A stretch of 64,000 nucleotides of DNA, taken from the NCBI RefSeq assembly GCF_024347355.1, contig NZ_AP025468.1:1-64000 (forward strand), written 5' to 3'. The DNA comes from Vibrio chagasii (lineage in GTDB: Bacteria; Pseudomonadota; Gammaproteobacteria; Enterobacterales; Vibrionaceae). The notes beneath the pieces were generated by a model. The model was not told the origin of the DNA. It saw nothing but the letters and a program-made list of their open reading frames with translations, and ran no database searches. The translations under genes were made by a program, and so were the position numbers. Positions 42,201 to 53,957 of this stretch are shown piece by piece (position 1 is the first letter of the stretch; each line of letters opens with the position of its first letter).

Positions 42201-45200
42201 CTGAATTCTGGGAGTACGGGCTACAGCCTCACCTGACGTCATCACTTCTGGGATAGGCAACTGGCATGTGGCGATTATTTAACGTTAGTGATCGGCTAGT
42301 GTTTGGCTTCAGCTGCTGTCGGTGATAGTAAACCGTTTGGTGCGGGCTTTGGCGACTGTGTCGACTTATTTAAATGTTAGTTTGAAGTTCGATCTGTTTG
42401 AAAGATTGGCGAAAGAAAGAACTGATGAGGCCATTGGTATTAAGGCTTGCGTTCTTGAGCTAGATCTTTGGCCCTGCGGTGTACAACGCCAATTCGGAGC
42501 GGTGGCTCGGAAACAAATTGTTGGTGCGCGTGATAACCACTGATGCTGATTCGGAGTACGTTAACAGTAGGGAGGCTGCGTAATGGAGTGTGAACAAGGG
42601 CCCCTCACTGCTGGCCGCACTCGGCTCTGGTGTGCTGACGCCAATAATACGTTGCTTTACGTCGGAATTCGGAAGACAAGCCGCTAATCAAAGAGTGGCG
42701 TCAGATGGCATCGTTGCTTGGCGCTGGAAAGTAGCAGCAGTGCTCGAACATATGGGAGTCATTGGCCTCGGCAAATGGAAGATCAGAAGGCGATTCAGGA
42801 TCGACCACACTGGCAGTAAGGTTCGGCCGTCTGGTGGGCGAACTTGTGCGGCGGTTGAGAGACAACAGCGGCCATGGCCTGGAGATAACGCTGGTCATTC
42901 CAAGCAATAAGATAAAGCTGTGCGGTCTTAGCACCAGTTGGATGAGATGGTGCCAAGCTGGAAGAGCAACGTTGGTGACATTGAATATTATGGTGAGTGA
43001 ATGAATAACGGAACTTTTTGTGGCAACGGACACTGAAACAGTAACGTCGCTTGCTGATGGATTCCAGCCCACGTAAATGTAGTCAGAGAACACTTAAGAT
43101 GACAATCAGTCGGAAGATCTTGATCATGATGATCTTATTTCTGTGTAATGATATTTCTGTGGTTCATTCTTCAAAATGGTGAAGATTCACGTCACAAAAA
43201 ACGCTGGATATTCTTGCTATGATCTTGAAAAGGCAGGCGTAAATTCGCGTTGATATCGTGTTCGATGAACTACGTGATGTCGAATGCGCGACAGTGAGCC
43301 CGCACCGCTCGTCGGTTGAATCTGATCGGCATTTAACCTGGCTGTTCGTGCTAGAGACTCAGCGGCATCGAAAATTACTGAGCATGAGGCTGGCAGGTAA
43401 TCAGAGCGATGATGGGCCCAGGGAACATCATGAATCGCTGTTCGACGGCAGGCACAAAAATTTTTTAAGCGAATGCTGTTCGTGGCGGAAGAATATGCCG
43501 GTTTGTGAGTCGTGGTTTTGCTGTGCGCGGCTATCGCCGAGGTTTGTGGTTTGATTTGCAACAAGGTGACGCGGGCTGCCATTCGGCAAGGCTGATTTGA
43601 AGTAAAGAAACTGGGTGAGCAGTTATATTCATTACGATTCGGTTTGCGTGGTGAACAAATTATTTAGATCTGCCGGGTATTGAGCGGCGCCTTGAACTGG
43701 CTCATGCATGGCTTGGTTGGGCGGACTGGGTGGTTTGCGGCCGCTGTTTGACCGGCCTGAATATAATGGTTATTTGTTGATGTACGTGTTAGCTGCGCTG
43801 TTTATCTTTGTTGGAGAAAGCGGAGTGGCGAATGTACTTGGCCGAAACGTGAAGTCGATACTGGTGGTGACGTCTGGATTGGAGGGACAGAGAAAGGTGC
43901 GCTGGTTATGATCGAGGCGTGAGGCTCGCCAATTTACTGCCGAGCGTGACCGGAGAGGCTATGGTTTGAGGTGGTGGGCTGGATAAGTGGAGGCAACACT
44001 GTTTTAACTGTTCCCGACCGTTGATGAGGCTAACTGTTATTTATGCATTGTGGTAAACTGCTGGTAGACTTGTTTTTGATGTGTGATGTCGATTTGGTGC
44101 CAGGCAGCCCAGTAATCTTTAATCGATCGTGTTAACAGATATATGTATTGGCTGCCGGATCAAAGGAAGTACAGGGAGACAGGCTGATTATTACAGGCAA
44201 AGAAGGCGCGACGCAGTGATGGATTTGTAGGCTATTATCGAGCGTGACCCGGCGCCGTAGCTGCGTGGCGTCGCTTGTCTGTATAACACTCGGACGCTAA
44301 AATGTTGTCATGTATAAATCATCGCGCGAAGCTGGTTTGGGCTCAGTAGCTCGGCGATGTCGCAGGTGCTGGTTCTCTGGCTTATTGTGCGAAGGCGTGA
44401 ACCATTACTGGCAGTGGTTGTTGTATTAAGAAGGTCGTGATCACTGAAGTATTTCGCAAAAGCAGGACTGGCTTTCCGTCTTTGTAATACGCCAGTGATA
44501 GTCTGACCAAATACGCGCCGAGGAGCCAGTCCATGACAAAGACAGGCAATGCGCGAGTCTGGTGCTTCGTGGCCTGGCCATATGGAAGGTCGTTCTTGTT
44601 TGAAAACAGACTATGCATATATCGCAATATAGGCACAGCCCAAGCGAAAGAGCGACGTCGCCTGTACCACGGCACCGAGTGTTGTTCCTAAGCGCTTAAG
44701 CACTTTTACATTGTTGATTGAGAAAATGAATTTAGGCACAATATGCTTCGGTACAGGGTGAATTCATTATGCTCAGTTTGCAGATATACTTCGCTTAATA
44801 ATGGACGAGCATGGCAGTGAAGAACTAAACTTCGGCGATTTCGTCCCCGAACACGGCAGCGGTACGGACCGTTTGACGTGGGCTGCAGTGCGTGAGACGG
44901 CCGTGTTGATCATGCGCCAGGTGGGCCCCACTTGGCTCTGCTGAGCGGTATTGTTCACGCAGTGGCTATATGACTGGCGTTGGGAGGCCTGACGCCGTGC
45001 GCAATTCGTTCTTTGGTAATCGTGCGGCTGGCAATGCAGACTGCCTGCCTGGCACCTGCCGATGTGGCGTCGACCTGTTGACGGATCCACCGGGATAGAA
45101 AGAGCGCTGGGATTCAATCAGTGGCGAGGCGTGCTGGCGAGCAGATGGTGTAGCGGAATTTGGCGGTCTCCGGTGATACTGTGACACAAGCTGTATGCAT

Positions 45201-46060
45201 CGCGTTTAACGTTCTGGACCATATGGGTTGTGGGCAGCCTAATGGTTTATGGCGAAGAAGAAAGAGCTCGACCCTTGCCTTCGTTCTACCGCCACCGGGC
45301 GTCGCTGTGATGTCGTCATGACTAGTACGCGAAGTGTGCGGGCAAGAGGATTGTTCGGCCTCACCGATCGAACCCCGTTTCAAAGTGGCGTGATTCATTA
45401 GGCATTTCGTGAAATCGGCCAGGCTTGCGAGCGCCAGATCTTCGTTCGCACTGGTACAGTGCCGGCCGAATGAGCAGCTTCTAATCGTGACAATATGAAA
45501 CTGCTGGGCGTCGCTATTACCGGTGCCTGAACAGTAGCACGATATAGCTAATGCTGATTAAATCGATCGGCTTTGCGAGCGGGCTGGTATGAAACCTGCG
45601 CCGTCTCGGCGTCTGTGACGATGCCAGCCGCTGCCGATGTTTCAGACGTTCGCCATTGCCGGGCGAAGCATCCAGCCGGCAGGTGCTGGGCTGATGCGCG
45701 AGCGATCGGAAAGGGCTGATGTGGTGCTGATACGCTGTGAATTTCCGGTTCAGCTGCGTGTATTGTGACGAGATGGAGAAGGCGCTTCGACGGTGACTGG
45801 CCAGTAGCAAAAAACAGCAAGGCGTGAGGCTCTGTGCTAGAGAAACGGCATGGCGGCCGCTCTGAGTTGTCGCCATGTGCCAGAGTGAAAGGCCGCGGAC
45901 GAGCTGAGTGACTGTCACTTGGTAGCGAGATGTAGTGACAATAACACCATTTAACCTCTTCATTCTTCACTTGAGTTTCATTTATAGAACACCGCAATGT
46001 AAAGGCAAGAGTAGCCAGCGGCAGGCCTCTTGAGGCACTTCTCGATGAGGACGACAGATA
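33253..46060. repeat. Corrupted inverted copy of 16.9-32.9 kb (no usable genes)
   Basis: This stretch is a noisy reverse complement of the clean arm. Anchors I could match by eye: 33290-33490 with protelomerase codons near 32865-32680; 35218-35260 with 30840-30780; 35640-35760 with repA near 30300-30130; 38282-38383 with the repA charged helix near 26840-26740; about 38970 with the cI end near 26010-25960; 46060-46140 with the endolysin start. Frames are broken every few tens of bases, net length is about 12.8 kb for about 16 kb of source, and odd homopolymers occur (T-run at 34563-34586, A-run near 34753). It looks like unpolished single-read sequence. No gene should be called in it. Confidence 0.9.
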
Positions 46061-46580
46061 ATGAAGGCTAAAAACAAAATTTGTCTGTTCTGTCATATAT
46101 CATCGCTCGTTACTGGCAGAGTGGTTCAAAAGTGATTTGATAGTTTCACCAAAAGCGCTTGAGATCATAGGCAATGCAGAGGGATGTCAGTTGAATCTTA
46201 TGTTTGCCCTTCTGGCTTGTCACTAATGGCGTGGGAATACTCATGGCGTGGATGATAAGCCGGTGACTGAATCCAAGTCGCTTCGAGGTTGGGTCCAGAA
46301 ACATTAAATCAGCAGAAGAATGTCTCGTTGCTTCAATGGGTGATGCTCCGATGAGCCAAGGGCAAATTGATGCTTTCACATCATTCATATTCAACACAGG
46401 CTGCACGCGATTCAGGCATAACCCGGACGGCAGCGAGACACGCATTTATAAGCACATCCGCAGGGTGACTATCCCAAAGCCTGCAATGAGCTGAAGTTTT
46501 GGGTGTATGGGGCTGGGAAGAAGTTGCCCGGCTTGGTGAAACGGAGACAGAAAGAAACGGAGCTATGTTTTGCTAACTAA
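46061..46580 (+). pseudogene. Inverted copy of endolysin, broken by errors
   Basis: Starts at the ATG of 46061 and ends at the TAA before the Rz-like gene. Several indels and substitutions relative to 16363-16887 shift the frame. This is the transition from the corrupted to the clean half of the second arm, so the lesions are most likely read errors. Confidence 0.75.
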
Positions 46581-46581
46581 G

Positions 46582-46986
46582 ATGAACGGCATTTTTATCG
46601 TGGCGCTTGGATTGGTGATTGGCTTCTTCTCTTTGCGTGTCGATTACCTGGAGCAACAGATTGAGTCAAAAGACTCAACTATTGCAACCAAACAGGCCGA
46701 ACTCGCAACTGTTAAGCTATCCATTGCAACTGTGACGCAGGTAAACACTGAATTAAACGCGACCATTGGCACGCTCACTCAGCATTTAGAGGATGAGCGA
46801 AAGGCAGTGAGTTACATGGAAAACTACACTGCGACCGTGGACGCAAGCGTGAATAAAGCGGTTGGTGAACTAAAAGGACTACTACGAGATGAAGAAGATG
46901 ATTGTGGCACTAAGCGTTTGCCTCAGCCTGTCATTGACCGGATGTGGCAGCACTACCGACCTGAAGGTGGTGACGCAGACTCGTGA
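46582..46986 (+). CDS. Rz: Rz-like inner-membrane spanin (second-arm copy)
   Basis: Intact copy of 15957-16361, identical in protein sequence: N-terminal membrane segment and periplasmic coiled coil. The Rz1-like gene starts inside it in another frame. Confidence 0.82.
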   Translation: MNGIFIVALGLVIGFFSLRVDYLEQQIESKDSTIATKQAELATVKLSIATVTQVNTELNATIGTLTQHLEDERKAVSYMENYTATVDASVNKAVGELKGLLRDEEDDCGTKRLPQPVIDRMWQHYRPEGGDADS

Positions 46987-47167
46987 CGTTGTAGTGCTTC
47001 CACCAGCTGCTTACCTTACACCTTGTGAGATTCCATTCGATAGCCCTCCCCTTACAAGGGATGAAGCTGTTGAACGTGACCTGATTTGGAAAGGTGCACT
47101 AGAGAAGTGTGGGCAGAAGCCCGACAAGATCAAACAGTGGTACCAAGACAAGCAGGCAGATAAATAG
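46889..47167 (+). CDS. Rz1: Rz1-like spanin lipoprotein (second-arm copy)
   Basis: Intact copy of 15776-16054, with lipobox SLTGC. The presence of the same nested arrangement in both arms shows that this part was assembled cleanly. Confidence 0.82.
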   Translation: MKKMIVALSVCLSLSLTGCGSTTDLKVVTQTRDVVVLPPAAYLTPCEIPFDSPPLTRDEAVERDLIWKGALEKCGQKPDKIKQWYQDKQADK

Positions 47168-47510
47168 CGGTAAGTAGCGCGAGCACTTTCCATTACTAAA
47201 TCCATTGCTTTCATTAAAGCCAGCGTTTGCTGGCTTTATTTCTAAGCGGCCTTATGAGGTTGTTTAGGAATAACTGAAATGAGCATTAACCCGGATGAGG
47301 ACAGACCATGTAGCGGCTAACTCCCAAGTGGGCGGGTAACGATAACTGAACGGGCAGACGATGCGTTCGTTACGGAAACCAATCTCATGACAGCTACTGG
47401 CTAGACAATCCACTGGCCATTAGCAAACCCGAACCAACGAACGGAATAGTCGATAGATATGTAGGTGGTGCGCTGGATTGTGCATGTTCAATCGACGTAA
47501 TGAGGTAGCT
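47168..47510. other. Non-coding interval with terminator (second-arm copy)
   Basis: Copy of 15433-15775. It holds the 9-bp-stem terminator at 47216-47237; nothing else is recognisable on either strand. Confidence 0.5.
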
Positions 47511-47675
47511 ATGTTTGAAGCAATTCTGAATACACAAGGCGCGGCACTGGAGAAGCTAATGAGTAACCAGCCAACCGCTAACCCAACAAAGATGGATTTA
47601 GCCAAGCAACGTCTTGAAGAAGCTATCTGCTTAGCTATCCAGGCATCAAAGGAAGTGACCGATGAAGTTAATTGA
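47511..47675 (+). CDS. 54-residue hypothetical protein (second-arm copy)
   Basis: Identical copy of 15268-15432, ATG preceded by GAGGT; overlaps the next gene by 14 nt. Confidence 0.55.
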   Translation: MFEAILNTQGAALEKLMSNQPTANPTKMDLAKQRLEEAICLAIQASKEVTDEVN

Positions 47676-47868
47676 TAACTGGAAAGAGTCAGGAAAGCTG
47701 TGGACTATCCAGTGGTCGCTAGCCGTTGTGGCTATGAACCTGCTGGCTTCTCTGCTTCCTTTGGTTCAGGTGCATGTGAGTGTGCCAGTGTATGCAGGGC
47801 TGAACGCTACTGCAGCTGCGTTGACGATCATCTTTCGTGTTCTGTCTCAGACACCGAAGCCCGAGTGA
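47662..47868 (+). CDS. Holin-like membrane protein (second-arm copy)
   Basis: Identical copy of 15075-15281 (68 residues, two hydrophobic segments), ending at the dyad that precedes cos. Confidence 0.52.
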   Translation: MKLIDNWKESGKLWTIQWSLAVVAMNLLASLLPLVQVHVSVPVYAGLNATAAALTIIFRVLSQTPKPE

Positions 47869-47887
47869 TTGCGACCGTGGTCGCAAT
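47868..47887. promoter_or_regulatory. 20-bp GACCGTGGTC-core dyad (second-arm copy)
   Basis: ATTGCGACCGTGGTCGCAAT, the reverse complement of 15056-15075, with perfect 9-bp arms. Confidence 0.5.
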
Positions 47888-47917
47888 GGGTCCTTCCGGC
47901 GTATCTGGAACCCCACG

Positions 47918-47929
47918 GGGGCGTGACCT
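47918..47929 (+). other. Predicted cos site (second-arm copy)
   Basis: GGGGCGTGACCT, preceded by ACG and followed by CGC, matches the lambda cosN layout; inverted copy of 15014-15025. Confidence 0.72.
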
Positions 47930-47998
47930 CGCAGAAAAGCTCTCGTTAAAAATTTTTTTTTATTTTGGAGGTTTCCGGTTTCCGGTCAAAAACCATGA

Positions 47999-48598
47999 AT
48001 GAGCAACCTATTCAATCCAGACAAGAAGTTTACGCAGTCGGATGTAGCAAAGCTCCTTGGCATTTCAGATAGACAGGTCCGAAACCTTATACAACAAGGG
48101 GTTCTGCCTGCTGCTATAGGTAGAAATGGCATGGACCCGCTAGCGTGTAACCACGCGTACAACTCGTATTTAAGACAAGCAAAAGCCGGAAATCAAAAAC
48201 CGGAAACGGACGATGATGAAGAGGAATCGTTCGAGAAAATAGAGCGAGAGCTCAAGCTTGAGGATAAGCGAGAGACGATTGCGATGAAGAAAGCCAAGCG
48301 AGTCCTTTTCGAGAAGAGCTACGCACCCATTGAAGTTATTGTCGAAACATTAGAGCAAGTCACAGCTAGGGTAGGTACCCGACTTGACACTCTCCTCCCG
48401 AAACTCAAAAACGCATGGCCTGACATGCCACCCGAAGCGGTGGAAATTCTAGAGGCTGTGATCGCTGCTGTATTAAATGAGTGTGCCGATGTTCAACCAA
48501 ACCTCACCGATTACATGGACGGCGATCCAGAGAGCTGTCCAACGTGGCTTGATGGGGATGAAGAGAACAATCGCAATCAAGGGAGCCGAGTGGGCTAA
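47999..48598 (+). CDS. Nu1: Terminase small subunit (second-arm copy)
   Basis: Identical 199-residue copy of 14346-14945, including the winged-helix start. It lies 69 nt after the predicted cos overhang. Confidence 0.87.
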   Translation: MSNLFNPDKKFTQSDVAKLLGISDRQVRNLIQQGVLPAAIGRNGMDPLACNHAYNSYLRQAKAGNQKPETDDDEEESFEKIERELKLEDKRETIAMKKAKRVLFEKSYAPIEVIVETLEQVTARVGTRLDTLLPKLKNAWPDMPPEAVEILEAVIAAVLNECADVQPNLTDYMDGDPESCPTWLDGDEENNRNQGSRVG

Positions 48599-50456
48599 CA
48601 AGCATTTTCGATTGGCGGCAGGTTCATCTCAGGAAGAGGGTTTTTGGGAAACCCTGCCATTGCAGGTTGTGCCACTTAACATGATGTGCAACCGGGCAAT
48701 CGCAGAGCTGACGATGCAAAAGTCAGCGCGTGTTGGATGGTCAAAGTTGGTGATTGCTGCAAACACTTGCTTGCATGCTCAGTTTAAAACCAACTCAGTG
48801 ATTTACGTACCAACCGAGAGCGATGCGAAAAACATATCGGTTACAGAGATTGATGCAGCTTGGCAAGAAATGCCAATCATGCAGAGGATCTTTCCTGCTC
48901 TTTTTGCAAAAGATCACCGCAACACTGTTTCGTATAAGCAGGGTATTGGTTGGTCACTTCATATTCTCGGCACATCAACTCCGCGAAACATGCGTGCACT
49001 TACCAAAGGCGCCTTGTTTGGGGATGAAATAGACGGCTGGGATTGGGAGGTCGGGAAAGAGGGTAACCCAATAGACCTGGCGCGAATGCGCTTAGAAGGT
49101 GCCGCATTTCCCATGGCTCGTTGGGGAACGACACCAACGAATGCTGGCGAGTCTCACGTAGAGAGACTGATGGCCAAGATGGAATTGACCTTTCGATTCT
49201 ATTTACCTTGTCCGCATTGTGGAACTGAGCAGGTTTTACAGTGGGGTAGTAAGGAAGATAAACACGGATTCAAGTGGGATAACACTCAGCCTACTGTAGA
49301 TAAAAAAGCCAAGTCGGTTTACTACAGCTGTGTTAATTGCGATGACCCGATTTATTACAAACATCTCTACAAGATGGAGGTTGCTGGTCGGTGGAAAGCA
49401 GAAGATGGAACTTGGACCAGAGATGGTCATGAGTTTTTTTGATTCCGATGATAATCCGGCGCAGACACCTACCAGTGTTGGTCTTCACATTTGGTCCGGT
49501 TACAACACCAAATTGAGTGCAGGCTGGCGCGGTATCGTCCGAGACTTTCTAAATAAGAAAGATGACCCTAGCCAATTAAAGACGTTTGTTAACCTGACTC
49601 TCGGTGAACTTTGGGAGGGGGAAAACGGCGACAAGCTTGATTGGGAACACCTAAAGGCACGCCGGGAAATTTGGTGGGCTGGCGAGCGTAAAAAGAATCC
49701 AGTACCAGATAGAGCCGTCGCGTTAACCGGCGGTATTGATACCCAAGATGACCGCATTGAAATGTACGTTTGGGCATGGGGTTCTGGCGAAGAGTGTTGG
49801 TTGGTCGATCACATAGTTCTGCTCGGTGATCTTTCCGGTCAGGTTTTGAAAGATGCTGTAGGTAAAGCACTTTATCGAACCTATACCAAGCGAAATGGCG
49901 AAGTGATGGACATTAAGCTTTGGTGTTGGGATGCCATGGGCCACAAGACCGATGATGTTTATGAAATGAGTCGTAAGCATGGCGTTATGTGGGTGATACC
50001 GATTCAGGGTGAAAACCAATATGGCAAGCCGATCCAAAACTTCCCACGAAAGAAGAACAACAAAAAAGTTTATCTGACCAGATTAGGTACCGACGGTATC
50101 AAGCAGAGGCTATATAGCCGTTTATGTCTCACGCCAAAAGGTGATGAGCCAGTACCTGGTTGTATTCATTTTCCATTGGATGACGATATCGCTGGAGATG
50201 AGTTTTTCAAGCAACTTTGCTCAGCCAATAAAAAAAACTCGAACACGACAAATCAGGTCGCCAGGTTTGGCGGTGGGTTAAGCAATACCATCCATACGAC
50301 GAAGCATTGGATGGTTGGAACTACGCTTACGCCGCACTCAATATTCTCATTCATAAATTTGGCTTAGAGCTAAATGAACAACAAACCACACCAGAACAAC
50401 AATCATCCGGCCTAAGCATTGCTGAATTGGCCGCTCGACTGAAAGGTGGCAAATGA
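48477..50456 (+). pseudogene. A: Terminase large subunit, frameshifted second-arm copy
   Basis: Copy of 12491-14467 with two homopolymer lesions: an extra T near 49440 (seven T where the first arm has six) and two extra A near 50230. Frame fragments 48477-49442 and 49330-50367 carry the intervening sequence. Both lesions look like sequencing errors; the first-arm copy is intact. Confidence 0.88.
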
Positions 50457-50663
50457 CCTTACAAGAAATGCTGCAGCAGGCGGAAAGCGCCTACCACAAG
50501 CTGCAAACAGGCAGTATGGCGGTCTCAATAGAGAAAGGGGACCGAAAAGTAGAATTTAACCGAGCGAATATTCACGAACCTGCGAGCCTATATTGATGAC
50601 CTTCGTTCTCAGTTAGGTATTGGTTCAGTTCGTCGCCGTCGCCCAGCAGGAGTCGGAATGTAA
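50453..50663 (+). pseudogene. W: Head connector W, frameshifted second-arm copy
   Basis: Copy of 12285-12494 with one extra C near 50580 (GAACCTGCGAG against GAACTGCGAG), which breaks the 69-residue frame. Confidence 0.8.
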
Positions 50664-52221
50664 TGACAAATACCGGACTACTGGCCGCAGATGGTCAGAC
50701 ACCATTAAGAGAGGCGGTGTTCAGAGCTGGCGGTTCAGGGTTTGGTGGCCAGATGCGCGATTGGAACCCACCGTCCAAATCAGTGGATGCTGCGTTCCTG
50801 CCTGTTATGAAACAGGCTAATGCCAGAACGGACGATGTAACTCGTAACAATGGCATTGCAGCGAATGGTATCCAGCTCCACAAGGACCACATTATTGGTT
50901 CTGAGTTTCGCCTAAGTTATAAGCCGAATTGGTTACTGCTTGGATTAAAACCGGACAAAGGTTTTGTTCGAGAAGTTGAAGCAATATTTCGTGATATTGC
51001 TGAAGATCCTAACTGCTTTATTGATGCAGAAGGTCGCCGCACATTCACCATGATGATGCGTGAAGGCATTGAAACGCATGCTCATGCTGGCGAAATCATG
51101 GCAAAGCCAGAGTGGATTGATCGACGCCATTCGCACTTTTCAACCTGCATTCGAATGGTTGCCCCTCGCAAGGTGAACAACCCGAACTACATGATGGATA
51201 AACCCTATCAACGTGGTGGGATGAAGTTCAACCGAAACGGAGAGGCCGTTTCCTACTTTATTGAAGAAGGCGCTGATAATTTCGGCATGCCGAAGAAGTG
51301 GCGTGAAGTACCTAAGCGATTGCGCTCCGGTCGAATGGGCTTCTTACATGTATTTGAACCCTCGGAAGGTGGTCAGTGTCGAGGCGTTAATAAGTTTTTG
51401 TCGTGTTTGGAGCAATTAAAAATGCTCGACACATTACAAAATACAACGCTTCAGCGAGCCATTGTCAATGCGATGTATGCAGCCAGTATCGAGTCAGAGC
51501 TCGGTTCTGATCAGGCGATGGAATTCTTGTTTGGTGCTAACCAGCAAAACGGTGCCATCGAGAAGATGTTGATGACATACGGTGATTACTACGCCGCGAA
51601 TGAGGTGAAATTCAACGGCGTTAAACTTCCTCACCTAATGCCAGGCGACAAAATCAACCTGCACAGCGCAGGCAATGCCGATAATGGATTTGCGGCTCTA
51701 GAGCAGTCGATTATTCGATATGTCGCTGCAGGTCTTGGCGTAGATTACGCCCAGCTATCTCGCAATTACTCTCAGATGTCTTACAGCACTATCCGTGCTG
51801 CTCACAATGATTCGTGGCGTTACTTCATGGGCCGTCGAAAAATCATTGCGAACCGATTCGCTAGTCAAATCTTCACCCTGCTGTTTGAGGAGATGATCAT
51901 TCGTGGATACATCACCTTACCGAGCAAGGCGCGATTTAGTTTCTACGGCGTCGCCATGCGTGGACAAAGAGTGACTGGATTGGCTCTGGCCGATTAGCGA
52001 TTGATGGCCTGAAAGAGGTGAAAGAAGCGGTTCTTCGTATTGAGGCTGGCTTGTCCACCTATGAGAAAGAGCTGGCGTTACTTGGTGAAGATTATCAAGA
52101 AATCTTCGATCAGCAGATGGCTGAGATGGAAGAGCGTAAATCGAAAGGTTTACCACCACCAAGTTGGATGAAACTCCAGGCGTTAGCGCCGGACAACCCA
52201 AACGAGAGCCCAAATGAGTAA
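50663..52221 (+). pseudogene. B: Portal protein, frameshifted second-arm copy
   Basis: Copy of 10726-12285. Near 51945 the first arm reads CTACGAACGTCGCC and this arm CTACGGCGTCGCC, one base shorter, so the frame splits into 444 residues (50663-51997) and a remainder ending at 52221. This is most likely a read error. Confidence 0.85.
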
Positions 52222-53566
52222 TTTACAACACTTAATCAGCAATACATTCAACCGACCACTGGCGCTTGAAGCTGGTTATGCCCGTGTTTTCTTCTCAGCT
52301 CTGAGTCAGCGCCTCGGCAATGTAATTCAGCTGACTGACGCAGATGGCAATGTCTTGCGTGAGTCAGACATGAAAAAGGAAGCATCCGAGTTCACCAGAC
52401 GTCGCAGTGGTGAACGTAGCTATCAGGTTGTGGATGGTATCGCCATTATCCCGATTGATGGCTCTTTAGTTCACAAATATGGCTACGTTAAACCGTATTC
52501 AGGCATGACAGGTTATGACGGGATCATGTACCGCTTAACAGAAGCCATGTCGGATAAAGAAGTGAAAGCCATCATGCTAGACATGGACACCCCCGGCGGG
52601 ATGGTGGCTGGTTGCTTTGACTTAGCAGACAAAATCGCAGAGTACCGAAAAATAAAGCCAATTTGGTCACTTGGTTACGACATGCATTGTAGTGCTGGGC
52701 AGATGGTTGCCAGTTCGTGCTCTCGTCGTTTGATTACTCAGACAGGGGTAGCGGGTTCTGTTGGCGTTATTTTGGCGCACACCAATATCGAAAAGATGCT
52801 GCAGCAGAAAGGTACGGAAATCACCTTAATTACTGCAGGTAAACATAAAGCCGATGGGAATCCTTATCAGGCATTACCTGATGATGTTCGTGAAAAGTGG
52901 CAGACCGAACTGGAAAGCACTCGACAGATGTTTGCTGGAAAAGCGGCAGCATATATGAACATCGATGTTAAACGAGTTTTAGAAACTGAGGCTGAAACCT
53001 ATGAAGGTCAGGCTGCGGTGGATGTTGGCTTCGCTGATGAAGTCGTTAATGGCCTTGATGCAGTTCAGTTGATGGCTGAGCACTTCAAGAAAAAACAATC
53101 AACCTTTGATATGGGAGCCGCTATGACGGTGCAAGAACAAACTCAACCAGTCGCAACGGGACAAGCAGATATACAGCCACAGGCATCAGCTCCAGCGACT
53201 CCAGAAACACCAACAGCAGAGGAAGGTAATGCTGCAGAACCTCAATCAAATGCTCAACCGGAAGCCAACGCAGATCCTGCCACTCAGGAACGAGAGCGTT
53301 GTATGGGCATTCTCGGCTTAGAAGAAAGTAAAGGTCGTGAATCTCTAGCTCACCAGTTAGCAAACAATCCAAAGATCACCGTGGAAGAAGCGAAGACCAT
53401 TCTGGCATCTGTTCCGGTTAGTGCAGCTGCGCAGAGTTCATCAGCGTTGCAGACACTTGCTGCAGAACATGGTGAACCTCTTGGTCAGGATGTTGGTTCT
53501 GGTGACCTCACCGATGAGCAGCAAAACATTAATGCGTTAGCCGCTTCTTACACACGTATCGACTAA
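52214..53566 (+). CDS. C: S49 head maturation protease C (second-arm copy)
   Basis: Identical 450-residue copy of 9381-10733 with Ser160 and Lys212. The internal scaffold start (GGGAG, 5 nt, ATG) is conserved at 53123. Confidence 0.9.
   Translation: MSNLQHLISNTFNRPLALEAGYARVFFSALSQRLGNVIQLTDADGNVLRESDMKKEASEFTRRRSGERSYQVVDGIAIIPIDGSLVHKYGYVKPYSGMTGYDGIMYRLTEAMSDKEVKAIMLDMDTPGGMVAGCFDLADKIAEYRKIKPIWSLGYDMHCSAGQMVASSCSRRLITQTGVAGSVGVILAHTNIEKMLQQKGTEITLITAGKHKADGNPYQALPDDVREKWQTELESTRQMFAGKAAAYMNIDVKRVLETEAETYEGQAAVDVGFADEVVNGLDAVQLMAEHFKKKQSTFDMGAAMTVQEQTQPVATGQADIQPQASAPATPETPTAEEGNAAEPQSNAQPEANADPATQERERCMGILGLEESKGRESLAHQLANNPKITVEEAKTILASVPVSAAAQSSSALQTLAAEHGEPLGQDVGSGDLTDEQQNINALAASYTRID
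53123..53566 (+). CDS. Nested scaffold protein (second-arm copy)
   Basis: In-frame internal start of gene C, identical to 9381-9824; 147 residues. Confidence 0.55.
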   Translation: MTVQEQTQPVATGQADIQPQASAPATPETPTAEEGNAAEPQSNAQPEANADPATQERERCMGILGLEESKGRESLAHQLANNPKITVEEAKTILASVPVSAAAQSSSALQTLAAEHGEPLGQDVGSGDLTDEQQNINALAASYTRID

Positions 53567-53576
53567 GGACGAAACA

Positions 53577-53918
53577 ATGACTGAAACAACTGAATACACA
53601 CCAGATGATTTCATGATTGGTGCTCCGGTAACAGCGCGAGCCACAATCAAATCGGGCGAAGCGTTCCCGGCTCGTACACCGCTAATGATGGATGCAACGG
53701 ATGCCGCCACGCTGGTTAAATGGGATGGCACACCAGGCAAAGCCGTAGCAATGTCAGCACGAGATGTGGTGAACACTGGTAGCGACCAGCTTTCTACCGT
53801 GTATCCGCAAGGCGGATTTCGCATTGGTTTTGTTAACTGGCCAGACACAGTGACAACCGACAAGCAAAAGCGCGCAGCATTTATTGGTAGCGCAGTGTAC
53901 GTAGACGACGAATATTAA
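53577..53918 (+). CDS. D: Head decoration protein D (second-arm copy)
   Basis: Identical 113-residue copy of 9029-9370; its end overlaps the terminator stem at 53905-53934. Confidence 0.9.
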   Translation: MTETTEYTPDDFMIGAPVTARATIKSGEAFPARTPLMMDATDAATLVKWDGTPGKAVAMSARDVVNTGSDQLSTVYPQGGFRIGFVNWPDTVTTDKQKRAAFIGSAVYVDDEY

Positions 53919-53934
53919 TTCGTCGTTTTTTTTT
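53905..53934 (+). terminator. Terminator between D and E (second-arm copy)
   Basis: The same 9-bp stem and 4-nt loop followed by an even longer T-run; run length differs from the first arm, a typical homopolymer discrepancy. Confidence 0.75.
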
Positions 53935-53957
53935 GGATTAAACAAAAAGAGTCTCTT

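Noticed and set aside
33253..46060. Dozens of open frames of 60-180 codons on both strands
   Set aside because: The block is a noisy mirror of 16.9-32.9 kb. The frames have no ribosome sites, odd composition (Arg/Ser/His-rich) and no families.
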